From Puffinus mauretanicus (lineage: Eukaryota > Chordata > Aves > Procellariiformes > Procellariidae), in assembly GCA_023333565.1 (NCBI GenBank), contig JAJKFH010000611.1, forward strand, positions 372,001-436,000: a DNA stretch of 64,000 bases, given 5' to 3'. Below, piece after piece: positions 1-9,993 of this stretch; the stretch's first letter is position 1, and the number at the start of each line of letters is the position of its first letter. The notes beneath the pieces were generated by a model. It worked only from the letters and a program-made list of their open reading frames with translations. It ran no database searches and had not been told where the DNA came from. Both the position numbers and the translations under genes were made by a program.

Positions 1-544
1 TGTATGTCCAGGAAAAGCTTCTTTTGAACCTTCAGGGCTGATGTACTTTTAACCCCTGGTTGTACATAAAAACATCTTCTGACCTCCTGCTATCCTCTTC
101 CTCCACCAGCACTCCAGCACTCAACAAGCAAATGGTCTAATTTTCAGTATTACTGATCATCATCTAATAGTGAGTGGCTTGGCAATTCTGAGTCATTAGA
201 ATACAGGAAAATCTGGACAGTATTTTTGGAAAGTCCTGAATGATGATGGGCAATAAGGTATGGAAAAAAAGGTTAACAGGAGTCAAGGGAAAAAAATAAA
301 AAAGAAGCTTGGATTTGTATACCAGTCCTAGCCACTTAGTTCTGTTAACTCAGGAGATAAAAAGAGGTAGCACAAATATCCCATGTAAGTTCAATTACTT
401 CAACAATAACCCTGAAGAACTCATCTCTGAGGTAAATGCCAGCCCTGAGACAAATACTGGAAGGACAATGCCAACTGCACCATTTCTACTGTGAAGAAAA
501 TGGTGTCCTTCTCTGTAACAGCTGGAAGAAACAAATAGAATGAA
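1..544. other. Unannotated flanking DNA
   Basis: AT-rich single-copy-looking DNA with no recognised gene or repeat. The open frame at 309-494 is short and has no supporting signal. Confidence 0.5.
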
Positions 545-1075
545 TCTATGACCTGGGGGAGGTGATGGAGTGCATGCTCAACAAGTCTGCAGATGGCACC
601 AAATTGTGAGGAGCAGTTGGTACGCTCAAGGGCAAGGCTGCCATTCAGATGGACTAAACAGGCTGCAGGAGTGGACAACTGGGACCTTATGAAATTCATC
701 AAGGACAAATGCCAAGTGCTGTACCTGGGAAGGAAGAGCCTTTTGCAGTTGATCCAGGCTGGGGAGCAGCTCTGCTGGAAAGGCCCTGGGGTTCTGGCAG
801 ACAGGGAGCTATTGAACAAGAGACAATGGACATAAACTGAAACATGAGTGGTTCATACTGGACATAAGGAAAGCCTTTCACACCATGAGGACAGTCGGGC
901 ACTGGAACAGGTTGCCCAGAGAGGCTGTGCGGTCTCTGTCCTTGGAGATTTTCAAGACCAGACGGAATAAAGCCACCTGTCCTTACCTCAGAGCTGACCC
1001 TGATTAGAGCAGGAGGTCAGATTAGAGACCTCCTGTGGTCCCTTCTGACCTGAATTATCCTACGAACCTATGACA
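545..1075 (+). mobile_element. CR1 LINE, 5'-truncated 3' end
   Basis: This segment resembles the last part of avian CR1: the end of the reverse-transcriptase frame followed by the 3' untranslated region. Recognisable pieces are the 'aagt..gcagatg.caccaa' block near 582-602, the 'ggac..aaactgaaac' block near 827-842, and the 'cactggaacaggttgccca' block at 900-918. The 'ggtcccttctgacct' block follows at about 1038-1052, and a degenerate tail near 1065. The order places the element on the plus strand. It is 5' truncated, as CR1 usually is, and the coding part is broken by stops, so it is dead. The 3' octamer-like tail is degraded, which points to an old copy. Confidence 0.85.
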
Positions 1076-1943
1076 GAAAAAGGTTAAGAGAATTAAAAAA
1101 ATGTAGAAATAAGTGAAACTTATTTTATAAGCAGCAAATTTATATTTATAAGCAGCAAAGAGCCAGGGGGAAACCCAGTAAGAAAAGATGAAGATGAATG
1201 ATGCTGGCACTGCCAGTAGTCTAAATGAATTTATTTGGCCCGTTATTCATGAGAAAGGATGAAGAAGGTCAAATTCTGGAAACTGAAATAAGTGAGATGT
1301 TAAAAGGTTTTATGATTATGCTGAAGCAGACATGCAATTACGAGTATTAAAAGCTGACAAGGCACAAGGTCAAGATGAATTGTATATTTCAGTATTCCAG
1401 CAGGAGTGGGAAGAGAAATATTTTGAGCAGCACACGCTTTGCAACAGTGGAGCTTCAAAAGATGGGCGTAGGTCTGAAGAACCGAAAATTAACAAACATG
1501 CCCTTGTATACAAGGAGGCTTTATTTTGCCCAAGTTCAGTTTCCACAGGAAGACAGCAAGAAGAGACGAGTTTGTAAAAAGAAGGGTCCAAATGAAAGCA
1601 AAACATGTTCCTCTGTGTGACGTTCTGTTTATTTTCTCAAAATAATTAATCTAAATTGTAAATAATCAGTCTTGCAATAGTTTTACTGTTCCTTGCAAGA
1701 ACAGGCAATACAGGCACACATAGCCCAGTGGGTGACAGCAGCAGGTATTTTTTATCCCCTCCCAGATGTGTGAACATCAAAGAGGCATTACAAAGAGCTG
1801 CTTGATTCGCACAGGCAAAGCAGTAGCTTCAGATTCTCTCCCTGAGGACCCAGAGCACCATAGTTCCTGGACTACGGGAGACTATACTTTCTCTGATTAG
1901 CTAAAGGAAAAATAAACAGGAACCAAGTCTGTGCATGACTGTT
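1076..1943. other. No gene seen
   Basis: AT-rich DNA between a CR1 fragment and a solo LTR. Overlapping frames at 1332-1620 on both strands have no splice or codon support and look like chance. The five bases just before the LTR (1939-1943) are its target-site duplicate. Confidence 0.5.
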
Positions 1944-2536
1944 TGTTGTGGTTTAACCCCAGCCGGCAACTAAGCCCCACACAGCCACTCGGTCACTCCC
2001 CCCCGGGGGGATGGGGGAGAGAATCAGAAGGGTAAAAGTGAGAAGACTCGTGGGTTGAGATAAAGACAGTTCAATAGGTAAAGCAAAAGCCGTGCATGCA
2101 AGCAAAGCAAAACAAGGAATTAATTCACTCCTTCCCATGGGCAGGCAGGTGTTCAGCCATCTCCAGGACAGCAGGGCTCCATCACGCGCAACGGTGACTT
2201 GGGAAGACAAACACCATCACTCCGAACGTCCCCCCCTTCTTTCTTCTTCCCCCAGCTTTACATGCTGAGCATGACGTCATATGGTATGGGATATCCCTTT
2301 GGTCAGTTGGGGTCAGCTGTCCCAGCCGTGTCCCCTCCCAACTTCTTGTGCCCTCCCGGCCTCCTCGCTGGTGGGGTGGGGTGAGGAGCAGAAAAGGCCT
2401 TGACTCTGTGTAAGCACTGCCCAGCAGTAACGAAAACATCCCTGTGTTATCAACCCTGTTTTCAGCGCAAGTCCCAAACAGCCCCATACTAGCTACTGTG
2501 AAGAAAACTAACTCTACCCCAGCCAAAACCATCACA
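1944..2536 (-). mobile_element. Solo LTR of an avian endogenous retrovirus
   Basis: This 593-bp LTR begins TGTTGTGG and ends ATCACA on the plus strand, and is flanked by the perfect 5-bp direct repeat ctgtt (1939-1943 and 2537-2541). Transcriptional orientation is minus. A cAMP-response-element palindrome TGACGTCA sits at 2272-2279. In minus orientation it lies upstream of a decayed TATA position (2256-2264), which reads CATGTAAAG here and CATATAAAG in the sister copy at 43685-43693. No internal retroviral sequence adjoins it, so it is a solo LTR left by LTR-LTR recombination. A 5-bp duplication is usual for class III (ERVL-like) integrases, but I assign no subfamily. Confidence 0.85.
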
Positions 2537-2541
2537 CTGTT

Positions 2542-3789
2542 TCAAGTCTTTAGTGGATAGTTAGCTACATATAAATGCAACTGTGTACACTGATGACAGT
2601 GATACACAAAGGCAACAGATACTAAGAAGAAAAAAAGCATAAAGAGACAGAGTGAAAGTACAAGATAACCACTACCCGTAAACAAAGTCCTCTATCTGAA
2701 AACAAGTTAAATAACATTAGTGTAAATGAAGATATACTTAACCCAATAACTAAAATATTAACATGCGTAATATTAATCTTATCTTTTCATGCAAACAAGA
2801 TGTAAATAACAGTACTGTAAGAGCAAATCTCTGCCTTACAGAGGTATTTCATCATACTGAGATGTAAGCAATGTTCAACACGTTACACAATTTTCTTTAC
2901 AAACGCATTTCAAGGCTGTTTGGGAGCCAGGCACTGAGTGGAACATGCAAATACCTATCATACACACCAAGTCTCTTCTGCAGCAGGCAGTGCTTGTCTC
3001 AATTCAGACACGGCCTGCGTACTTCATAAGGGGAAACTTCATTTCAACCTGACTTTTAAAAGCACAAAAGGAATATTATGTATCCAGTCAATGTGAACTG
3101 GATGCATAATACTTATTTGAACCTTTACTTGTACTTTTGACATCCCCTCTCTTCGTTATCTACTCATTGCAATTAAGTGGGGAGCTTTGCACAATATCCT
3201 CCTCCCTCCTGCTGAGAACTGTTCTAGTTTATTCTATCAGGAGAAGAGTACAGCTTCTTCAGCTTCTAGAAAGCTGATTCATCAAACTGTGATCACGGGG
3301 GCATTCCTGGTAAGTGCCTGCATATCCCACAGATCTACAGGCTTGACTTCTGGAGGTCATTGTTAAACTAACGCAGAGGAAGGGAAGAGAGCGAGTTAGA
3401 AACAAGAAGTGGAGTCAAAAGGAGGGGAACTCTGGAAATACTGGCTCTGGGCCCCTCACAGTACAGAGCAAAGGACTCATTTCCTTCTCTCTCTGGGGCA
3501 ATACATGTGGAGGGAAGTTCAGCAAAATATTACCCTCTGTATTCAGTCCTTCTTTTATTTCTATTTTAGTTTCAGATCTCAGGTTATGATTGGTCTCTCT
3601 TTTGTCTGATTTTTGAAGAGGACTTCCAGTAGGGAAAGGAGAGATATAACAGAGAAGGCTAAGAGTAGGGCAATAACTACTAGGGACAATATAAGAAACA
3701 GAAAGAATACTGAACAGATAGGAAAAATGCAAGGGAATGTATTTAATAGCAGAGTGATAGGCTCAGAGATCAGATTTAGAACATCAGGG
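2542..3789. other. No gene seen
   Basis: AT-rich DNA downstream of the solo LTR. Open frames around 3409-3732 on both strands are short and lack splice or initiation context. No repeat family was recognised. Confidence 0.45.
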
Positions 3790-4095
3790 CATGCTGCAGT
3801 CAGATGTCAGGGTCCTGAGGGTGCCACTGGCCCTGCAGCCCCTCTTCCCTGGCCCTGGCTGGGTCTGGCTGCAGCACGGGGTCAGCCCTGACACACAGCA
3901 GCACGCTAGGATCAGGCTGCTGGGAGAGGCTCTGCGGGAAGCCTCCCTGGGCCTTTGCCCGCGGGGCCGACTGCGGTTACCCCACCGCCCGCTCTCCCGG
4001 TCAGGTGCAGAGGGGCTGTGGCCAGCGGATGAGGAGCTCGGCCTGCTCGCCAGCCCCGTGGGCAGCCCCTCCTGCTTCTCCCTGACCAGGGAAGT
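3790..4095. other. Isolated GC- and CpG-rich block
   Basis: About 300 bp of sharply higher GC content in otherwise AT-rich DNA. Several CpGs are concentrated at 3938-4040 (for example cccgcggggccgac). A 118-codon plus-strand frame (3791-4147) spans it, and a 67-codon minus-strand frame opposes it. This is expected where GC is high and stops are rare, so I do not call a protein. It could be an old repeat, a weak CpG island or a distal non-coding exon. Confidence 0.35.
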
Positions 4096-5822
4096 GTTAA
4101 GAAAGGCACTTTCAACTTGGCTTTTCCAAACTGTCAGGCCTGTATGAAAGGAAATGCCTCTAGGCTGGGTGAGAGTAGAGACACATAGCTTGGAAAGTTC
4201 GCTTCTTGAGTCTTAGTGGTGGCCATTTTGACTTTCTCTTCAAAAAGTATATATTTTACTGATAATTTATTAAAGGACAAAGCACGGCATTAGGCACCAG
4301 TGAACATCTAATAGAAGCAGAATGACTAGAAGAAGATTGAGAACACTGCAGGCTTGTAAATCTGGTCTCAGCGGCAGAAAATACATGGAGAGCAATTATA
4401 CACACAGAACATTTAGATATATGCAATTGCTTAAGGGGTAGTCAGCATGGATCCTGGAAAAGAAGATTAGGCAAGATAAATGTGCTTGGTAGCTCTGAGT
4501 AGGCAGGACAGAGAGAGTGGATATCATTTATCTGGATTATGGGGAGGGAGGGGGAAATTTCTTAATCCTACATAACCAAAAGATGACTCATTTTCAAAGT
4601 CCATAAACATAGCTTGAGAAAAGATAGCTAGTGGACTGGATTATGGCAGGTAGAGGGCAACAGGCATAAATATCCTGTAACACTTTTATTACAAAAATTC
4701 TCCATTTGATTTTCAGAGACTGCTTAGTGGACCCCTGAGGCTTTATGTTTCTCTCTATTGCATGTAAGTAACCCCTACTGAACTTTAGTACTGTCCTAAT
4801 GTAAACTGAGTCACTGCAGCAGTTCCTATAGCGGAAGCGTGACCCTGTATTCACTTACGAATATCTACCTTCACAGAAGCTAGGAATAGAGGAAGGGCTC
4901 CAACCTGACTTTAAGGACTCTGGTAGTAATTAAGTCACCCATTTTAGGATGTGGTGGAACACGTGTTAAGACCACGTGTTGCATTAACTCAGGGATGGAA
5001 ACCACAGGAGCCAGGACAACTCTCTGGGCCTCCACCTTCATTTTCATTTCCATCTCCAGCAGCCACTTGTGATTTTGCTTTTATTTACATGAAAAATTTC
5101 AGAACTTAGCTCAGAGCACAGCAGGGACATTTTCACCTTAGAGTACTTTGGCTGGGCTGGAAAACTCGTCCCAGATTGGACCCCAGTGGGTTTTTCATGT
5201 CTTCGGTTGCAGTTGTAATCGGTGCCCATCTAAGGCATGTCCTGCACAAGGGCTCCCCTATTTAAGGCCTTACTGCTGGCAGTGCCACCACTTCTAGAGC
5301 GAGGCATCCAGCACCCCTCAGGGATGTCCTGTGACTAGAACAGCTGGAGTTTAAAACTGAAATAACTTCAAAAGCTCATTTTAATTCTGCACCGAAGGCT
5401 TCACCCAGTTTACACAGGGAAATTAAATTGGTCAGAGTAACTTTCATAGTTGACAGTCTCATTTTCTAGTTCTCAAGCACAAAGTGAACTGTTTCATGGA
5501 GGCTTCTAGCAGAATGAGAAAATGTTTAAATAAACACACCACCTGCTTCCTGCTGGCCAGATTTTAACGTTGTAAGCATTTCAGGTCAAGTTGTGCCTTA
5601 CAATTCTTTCCCCCCATGAAGCTACTTTTTGTACAAACCAATCCTCGAGTCTAAGTCATGTTTACCCATTAAACTGCACAGCAGCAATTAGTTAAAAAAG
5701 ATGAACTCCGCAAGGTTTTTTTTTGCCATTTTTCCCTTCTGAGAATGAAACCCCACACTGTGCACCACAACTACCATCACAGGAGAAATGTGAAAGCAGA
5801 AAGTAAAAACTGAGACGCTCAC
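4096..5822. other. No gene seen; upstream flank of CpG island
   Basis: AT-rich DNA without recognised genes or repeats. If a divergent transcript starts in the CpG island, this is its first intron. No convincing second exon for it was found here. Confidence 0.4.
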
Positions 5823-5867
5823 CTCACACTGCCACGGCGCCCCGCCCTCCTCTCCCTCCTCCCTCTC

Positions 5868-5900
<33 letters not shown>

Positions 5901-5998
5901 CTCCTCCTCCTCCTCCTCCTCGCCCCGGCGAGGCGGGTGCAGCGCCCCCTCCCGGCGGGATGAGCGCACCGCAAGTGGCGGGGATGGTTCTAGAATTC
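5823..5998 (-). other. Divergent exon-like segment with GAC/GAG triplet repeats
   Basis: Read on the minus strand, this GC-rich segment contains seven GAG and ten GAC triplets in a row (plus-strand 5871-5921). It ends in a strong splice donor, GAG|GTGAGC, with the GT at 5821-5822. The open frame through the repeats would encode a Glu7-Asp10 acidic run in a very acidic context. However, no ATG exists on the minus strand anywhere between 5823 and 6060, and an in-frame TGA lies upstream. It is therefore best viewed as a candidate non-coding first exon of a divergent promoter transcript. An upstream spliced coding start or non-AUG initiation is an unproven alternative. Confidence 0.35.
5871..5921. 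repeat. Triplet microsatellite (GTC)10-(CTC)7
   Basis: Ten GTC units (5871-5900) are followed directly by about seven CTC units inside the CpG island. Such CpG-containing triplet tracts are length-variable. The position in a promoter or first exon is the notable point. Confidence 0.9.
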
Positions 5999-6019
5999 AA
6001 AATGGCGCCGCCCGGCTGA
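5960..6019 (+). CDS. Short upstream reading frame in candidate 5' leader
   Basis: Nineteen codons run from ATG at 5960 to TGA at 6017-6019. Two more in-frame ATGs follow, the last inside the YY1-type motif at 6002 in good initiation context (aaaATGG), giving a five-codon sub-frame M-A-P-P-G. If transcription starts upstream of about 5960, this would be an upstream ORF ahead of the candidate main start at 8877. It is more probably a consequence of the YY1 motif than a functional peptide. Confidence 0.25.
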   Translation: MSAPQVAGMVLEFKMAPPG

Positions 6020-7427
6020 GGCGGCAGGAGTGCTCGTGGGGTTTCGGCAGTGTAGGCCTGAGCGAGTGACTGCAGGTTTAGTTTTCCTTTGTTTTTATTA
6101 GTTTTTTGCTTACGTGCATTTAGGGTTCTTTCAGGATTATGTTCAGAACTACTGTCTTCTTGTTCTTTTGTTTACAATAAGTTACCCTGTCTTGAGAAAA
6201 TTTCAGGAGAAATTGTTCTGCATGTTTAGATATTATGGGCTGAATTTTTTTTGAGGTATCATGGTTTAAGCTGCTTACTCAAAAGGAGTCTTGAGGAGTC
6301 CTCTTTTTTTTTCTGATCTTCTAATACATCTAACTTCTCCAAGTTGTAAAACGAGTTGAATGTTGAGGTGTGAAGCGTTAAGTTTTAACTATGCACTTGC
6401 TACTGTACTGCTGTAACCTCAGTGGCTGCTGAGGCCGTGAGAGCTTCTGTGGAGACTTAGCTGTGCCTCTAAGTGCTTGACATGCCATTTTTGCTATGAA
6501 AAGCATAGCTCTAACAGGTATTATTCTAAGTAATGCATGTGCTGTTCTGCATTGGTGTGTTGTATGGCTACAAATGTGTCTTTATCATGGTTTCTATTCG
6601 GACCATCTATTTTTGTGGACAGTGTGTTACTATAATACTGCTCACAGATACTTTGCATTAGCATATCATCATAATCTGCTCGCTCCCTGTGTTTCCCTTT
6701 GTTTAGATCAGATGACTAAAAAGAATAAGATTCCTCAAGACTTCAGCTGAGGTTCAGGGTCATCATCTGTATCTGCATGGCAGTACCCAAACACAGCTTG
6801 TAGCAAGTACGAAGGTTCTTAGTGCTACAGGTGATGTCCATGAAAACTCTGGATAAAGTTTCTAGGTGGTAGTTACACTCCTTTTATAGATTAAGGGCAA
6901 GTCTTCAGAATACATTTTTGGTTTGGATTTGTGCTGGGAAGAGGTTACAGCATGGAGAGTTATGAACACCACCACCTCTGCCTTCAGGTGGGGAAAAAAC
7001 CCACCTCTTTTCCTTGGCCTTGTTCCCTAAGGTAAGTGCAGCTAGCAGTCATCTCAATGCCTACAAAAACAATAGCTGTTTTTTGAGCGTGCTCTTTTTC
7101 TCTGCAAAAGGAACAAGCAATGCGGGATAGATGCTAATGGCTTCTAGTAATGCATTAAGTAGTGCAGCTTAACGCGTGATAATGATGTGAACAGCCTGTG
7201 AACTACAGTAGGGTGGAATTTTTGTAAAGCTAGTGTTTTTCAGGACAAGTGAGCTACAGATGCTGGCTGGGGAAGAAGTCTCCTCTAGCGCCTAGCCCCA
7301 GTGCAAGAGCAAGCACAGCTATTCCTGAAGGAGTTCACCAAGCCTGTTCTTGAGACCAGCCCGTTCTGGAAAGTGTACCATCTCGTTAAATGATCTGTTC
7401 TTGTGCTTAACTATTCTATTGTAAAGA

Positions 7428-7518
7428 AGGTGGTTTTTTGTGTGTGTTGTGGTGGGGTTTTTTATTTGCTTGGTTTTTTGTTTTGTTTTTGTTGCTTGGG
7501 GTTTTTTTTGGGGGGTCG
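7428..7518. repeat. G/T-rich low-complexity tract
   Basis: Runs of T (5-8) are interspersed with G runs and TTTG-like units. No clean repeat period. Confidence 0.8.
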
Positions 7519-8245
7519 TCGTCTTGTTTAATTTAAATCTCTGTGTGCACTGCCAAAAAGAAGAGCTGTAATAGACTTAAACTGAAGCAGCCTTTCCTCT
7601 TTGAGCGTTGCTAACTTGTTCAGTCTGTCCTTGGGACCTGTGGTGTTCGCGTTGACTTTGAAGTGTGTGTCTGAGGCTGAGAGCCCCTGCCTGTGACTAG
7701 GGCTTTCTCGTGTTGCTACAACAACAGTGGTAAATGATGAGGATAGTATATAGGAAAATTCCCGCATTTTCAGAAATGAGCCATTTGATTCTGGAGTTGT
7801 TTCTCTGCAAAGCTGCCACAGGAGGTCAGTATTGTCCCATTTAACTGTTGCTCTGGTTTATCAGCTTTCTCAGAACAGATGGCACATTTGTTAGACTTCA
7901 TTGAGTGTATTTTTTCGTTTATTGAAGCGTGAGGGAATTTCATGTTTGCAGGTAGAAACAGATAGGTAGTTAAAAATTTATAATGTTTATTATTTCTTTA
8001 TGTATTTATATTGATGGAAGCAGAAAAGTAGGTGATTTATCTTCATTTGTCGGTTTGATGGACACATGCTAATGGTGTGAGTAGGACGTTCATTTCCCCT
8101 CTGATGTAACACTTGTAGAATAGATGATATTTAGTTGGTAGTGTGTACACATCACGTGCTGGATGCTACCTGTAAGGCTGTCATTAAGATTTCAGATGTG
8201 TTTTTCTACAGGGAGGTTAGAATGGCTGGAGACAATACGATCATA

Positions 8246-8265
8246 TGTGTGTGTGTGTGTGTGTG
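8246..8265. repeat. (TG)n microsatellite
   Basis: About ten uninterrupted TG units. Confidence 0.9.
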
Positions 8266-8863
8266 GAAATGTGTCTGCTTGTTCCTTTTGTGCAGGATAA
8301 CTAAGAAGCAATAACAATGGCCTAAAGTCTGAAAATTTGTGTGACTTAAAGCAAGTCGTTGCGTTGTACTTTTCTCAACTGGTAATAAGAAAATCATGGT
8401 CACAATTGGTTTGGGATTTTTCTTGTAAAACATACTGTGATCTTGAGGTGGAAAACACTATACAGGATTTAGTTTTGTTTATCTGATTAAAATATAAACA
8501 ATCTCATCTTAATTGTGAAATCTCTCTGTTTTAAATGGAATGTTCATCTGCTTCATTTGGAAGTGTCGGTTACTCATACGTGATGACAGAAGTGCATCAA
8601 TAAAGAAGCCAGGAACAAAATACCAGAGCCTTCTCATTCTGCCTCTTGACACCCTGGAAATCCTAGTGTTTAATTTTCACTTACTACAGCAGATTGCATA
8701 AGCATTGAAAAGAAATGCACCTAATCCTGAAATGCACTTTTGACCCCTTGTCTTTGACCCTGACACACATGTTGTCATTGGAAATAAAATTCTGGCAGTT
8801 TTGCTTGGTTCAGTAAAAGGCAAGTTTGCAGAGACGGACAGGAAATCCATTCCTACTCTGTAG

Positions 8864-8897
8864 ATTTATCACAAAAATGCCTAAAGCAAACAGCAAA
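8864..8897 (+). CDS. Candidate start-codon exon, unknown protein
   Basis: A possible first coding exon of the plus-strand gene. The acceptor-like tract ccattcctactctgtag ends at 8863. Thirteen leader bases follow, then ATG at 8877 in acceptable context (acaaaaATGc) and seven codons (M-P-K-A-N-S-K). They end at a near-perfect donor, AAA|GTAAGT, at 8897/8898, phase 0. The coding stretch is too short to identify a family. Position fits: it is the first ATG exon with good splice sites after the CpG-island promoter. What follows it is unclear, because the protein-like frame at 9117 does not join it in phase. It could be a chance pseudo-exon. Confidence 0.35.
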
Positions 8898-9116
8898 GTA
8901 AGTTTGCTTTACTGGAGACAAACTCACACCTTTGCTCTTTCAAAGACCCTGTTTACAAGTTAAAGCCGTGGCTCAGTCTGTCTTTCTTCTTAAACTACCA
9001 ATCTATAGGTGCTGCCTGAAGGCACTTGCAAAGAAAAAAATCGGGAGATATCCTGCTGCTATCATGGTCTAACAGAAGCGCTTGATGTTCTGAATATAGA
9101 ATGATTGTGTTTCAGT

Positions 9117-9371
9117 AGTCGGAAAGCCTGGAGAGCTAAAGCTGAAATAATGGCCCATGTGTCCTGTCACCAGCAAAATCTGATTGCTCTGCATAGGAAA
9201 AGTCCAATTGAAGTTATCCAGACCAATACAAATCTTTCTGGTGCAAAATGCATTCCCAATAAGCCTATTAATGGGCTATATTATAAAAAGATTTCAAAAA
9301 GGTCAGTTGAAATGACTCTTTATGTTATCTTCCTCAAAGGCTCAGCCTATGCTTGGAAGAGTTGTGTTTGA
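9117..9371 (+). other. Protein-like open frame, unrecognised
   Basis: A frame of 84 codons runs from just after an acceptor-like TTTCAG (9111-9115) to TGA at 9369-9371. A second frame (9322-9594) takes over from about 9340, reading A-Q-P-M-L-G-R-V-V-F-E-N-G at the switch. Composition in both is protein-like, which suggests either a decayed coding segment with a frameshift near 9335-9345 or chance. The frame phase does not fit the candidate start exon at 8877. No domain or family is recognised, so I do not call it as an exon. Confidence 0.2.
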
Positions 9372-9856
9372 AAATGGTGTTGAGGCACAGTTTGAGTTCA
9401 GCTCTTGCTGTTCCATTACGACAATGATTTGGCAGCCTCACAAGAGCTTGGATGAGATGTTAGAAGCTATGTTTTCCTCTTGGAGGTGGAGGGGAAGAGT
9501 TTTACTTTTGTTCTGTTTAAACAAAGTGCTGTCTGGCACAGGTACTTTGAATTTTTTCTTTTTTATCCCCTTAGTATGGCTGGTTTTCTGCTAAACATTT
9601 TTCTGTGTTACAGGTCATGGATGACACGGAATCCATCTTGAATTGCTTTTAAGACTGTTTTCAGCATGGCTTTCCTTCTCAGAATAGACCCAATCTGTAT
9701 TTGCAAGGGGCAGAGTTAATGAAATGATTATAGATTGTGAAACAGACTTAGCAATACAAGCGTGTTATAAGCATATAAAAAGAAATTGCTGCTGTCGTGG
9801 TGGTTGTGAAAGTAAATGAACAGAAGGAGGAAGGTGATGGAGGAATAAAGGTGCAG

Positions 9857-9993
9857 ATTTGTTACACTGGCTAGAAAGTGAATGCAACAAGCTTGTAGAA
9901 CAATTGGGAGGAAAATCCGAGTATTTTGATACCCAATTCCGTGCTCTGTTTCCTGGAAATGACGGATTTGTATTTAGGCACTCTAAGGAAATG
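9857..9993 (+). CDS. Candidate internal exon, unknown protein
   Basis: An open frame through 45 full codons from 9859 ends with K-E-M at a strong donor, ATG|GTAAGT (9993/9994), phase 0. The encoded segment is amphipathic, with W-L-E-S-E-C-N-K-L-V-E-Q-L near its start and A-L-F-P-G-N-D-G-F-V-F later. It contains three CpGs in AT-rich surroundings, which fits coding constraint. The 5' limit is uncertain: AG at 9856 has a poor pyrimidine tract, and the frame stays open upstream to a TGA near 9835. Phase 0 at its end matches the start of the next candidate exon (14650). I do not recognise the family. Confidence 0.35.

Larger units (their letters stand above)
5825..6075 (+). promoter_or_regulatory. 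CpG-island promoter with YY1-type motif
   Basis: A dense CpG cluster in AT-rich surroundings, with no TATA box. At 5998-6008 the sequence CAAAATGGCGC closely matches the YY1 core (AANATGGCG), in the orientation commonly found just downstream of start sites of TATA-less genes. This suggests plus-strand transcription starting at about 5950-6000. A candidate first-exon donor CAG|GTTTAG lies at 6075/6076. The divergent minus-strand donor at 5821-5822 makes a bidirectional promoter plausible. Confidence 0.6.
6076..8863 (+). other. Candidate first intron
   Basis: AT-rich DNA between the promoter donor (6076) and the acceptor at 8863. It contains a G/T-rich low-complexity stretch (7428-7518) and a GT microsatellite (8246-8265). 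Open frames at 6496-6750, 7528-7767 and 8206-8433 have no supporting signals; the last is partly the GT repeat read as His-Thr. Confidence 0.4.

Noticed and set aside
2182..2535. 117-codon minus-strand frame, and the matching one at 43566-43919
   Set aside because: Both are the sense strand of the same solo LTR. The shared frame reflects common descent of GC-rich LTR sequence, not a gene.
5688..5969. Acidic minus-strand protein with a 93-codon frame
   Set aside because: It would start at GTG rather than ATG, no ATG exists upstream in the island, and its second half reads through the splice donor into intron-like DNA.
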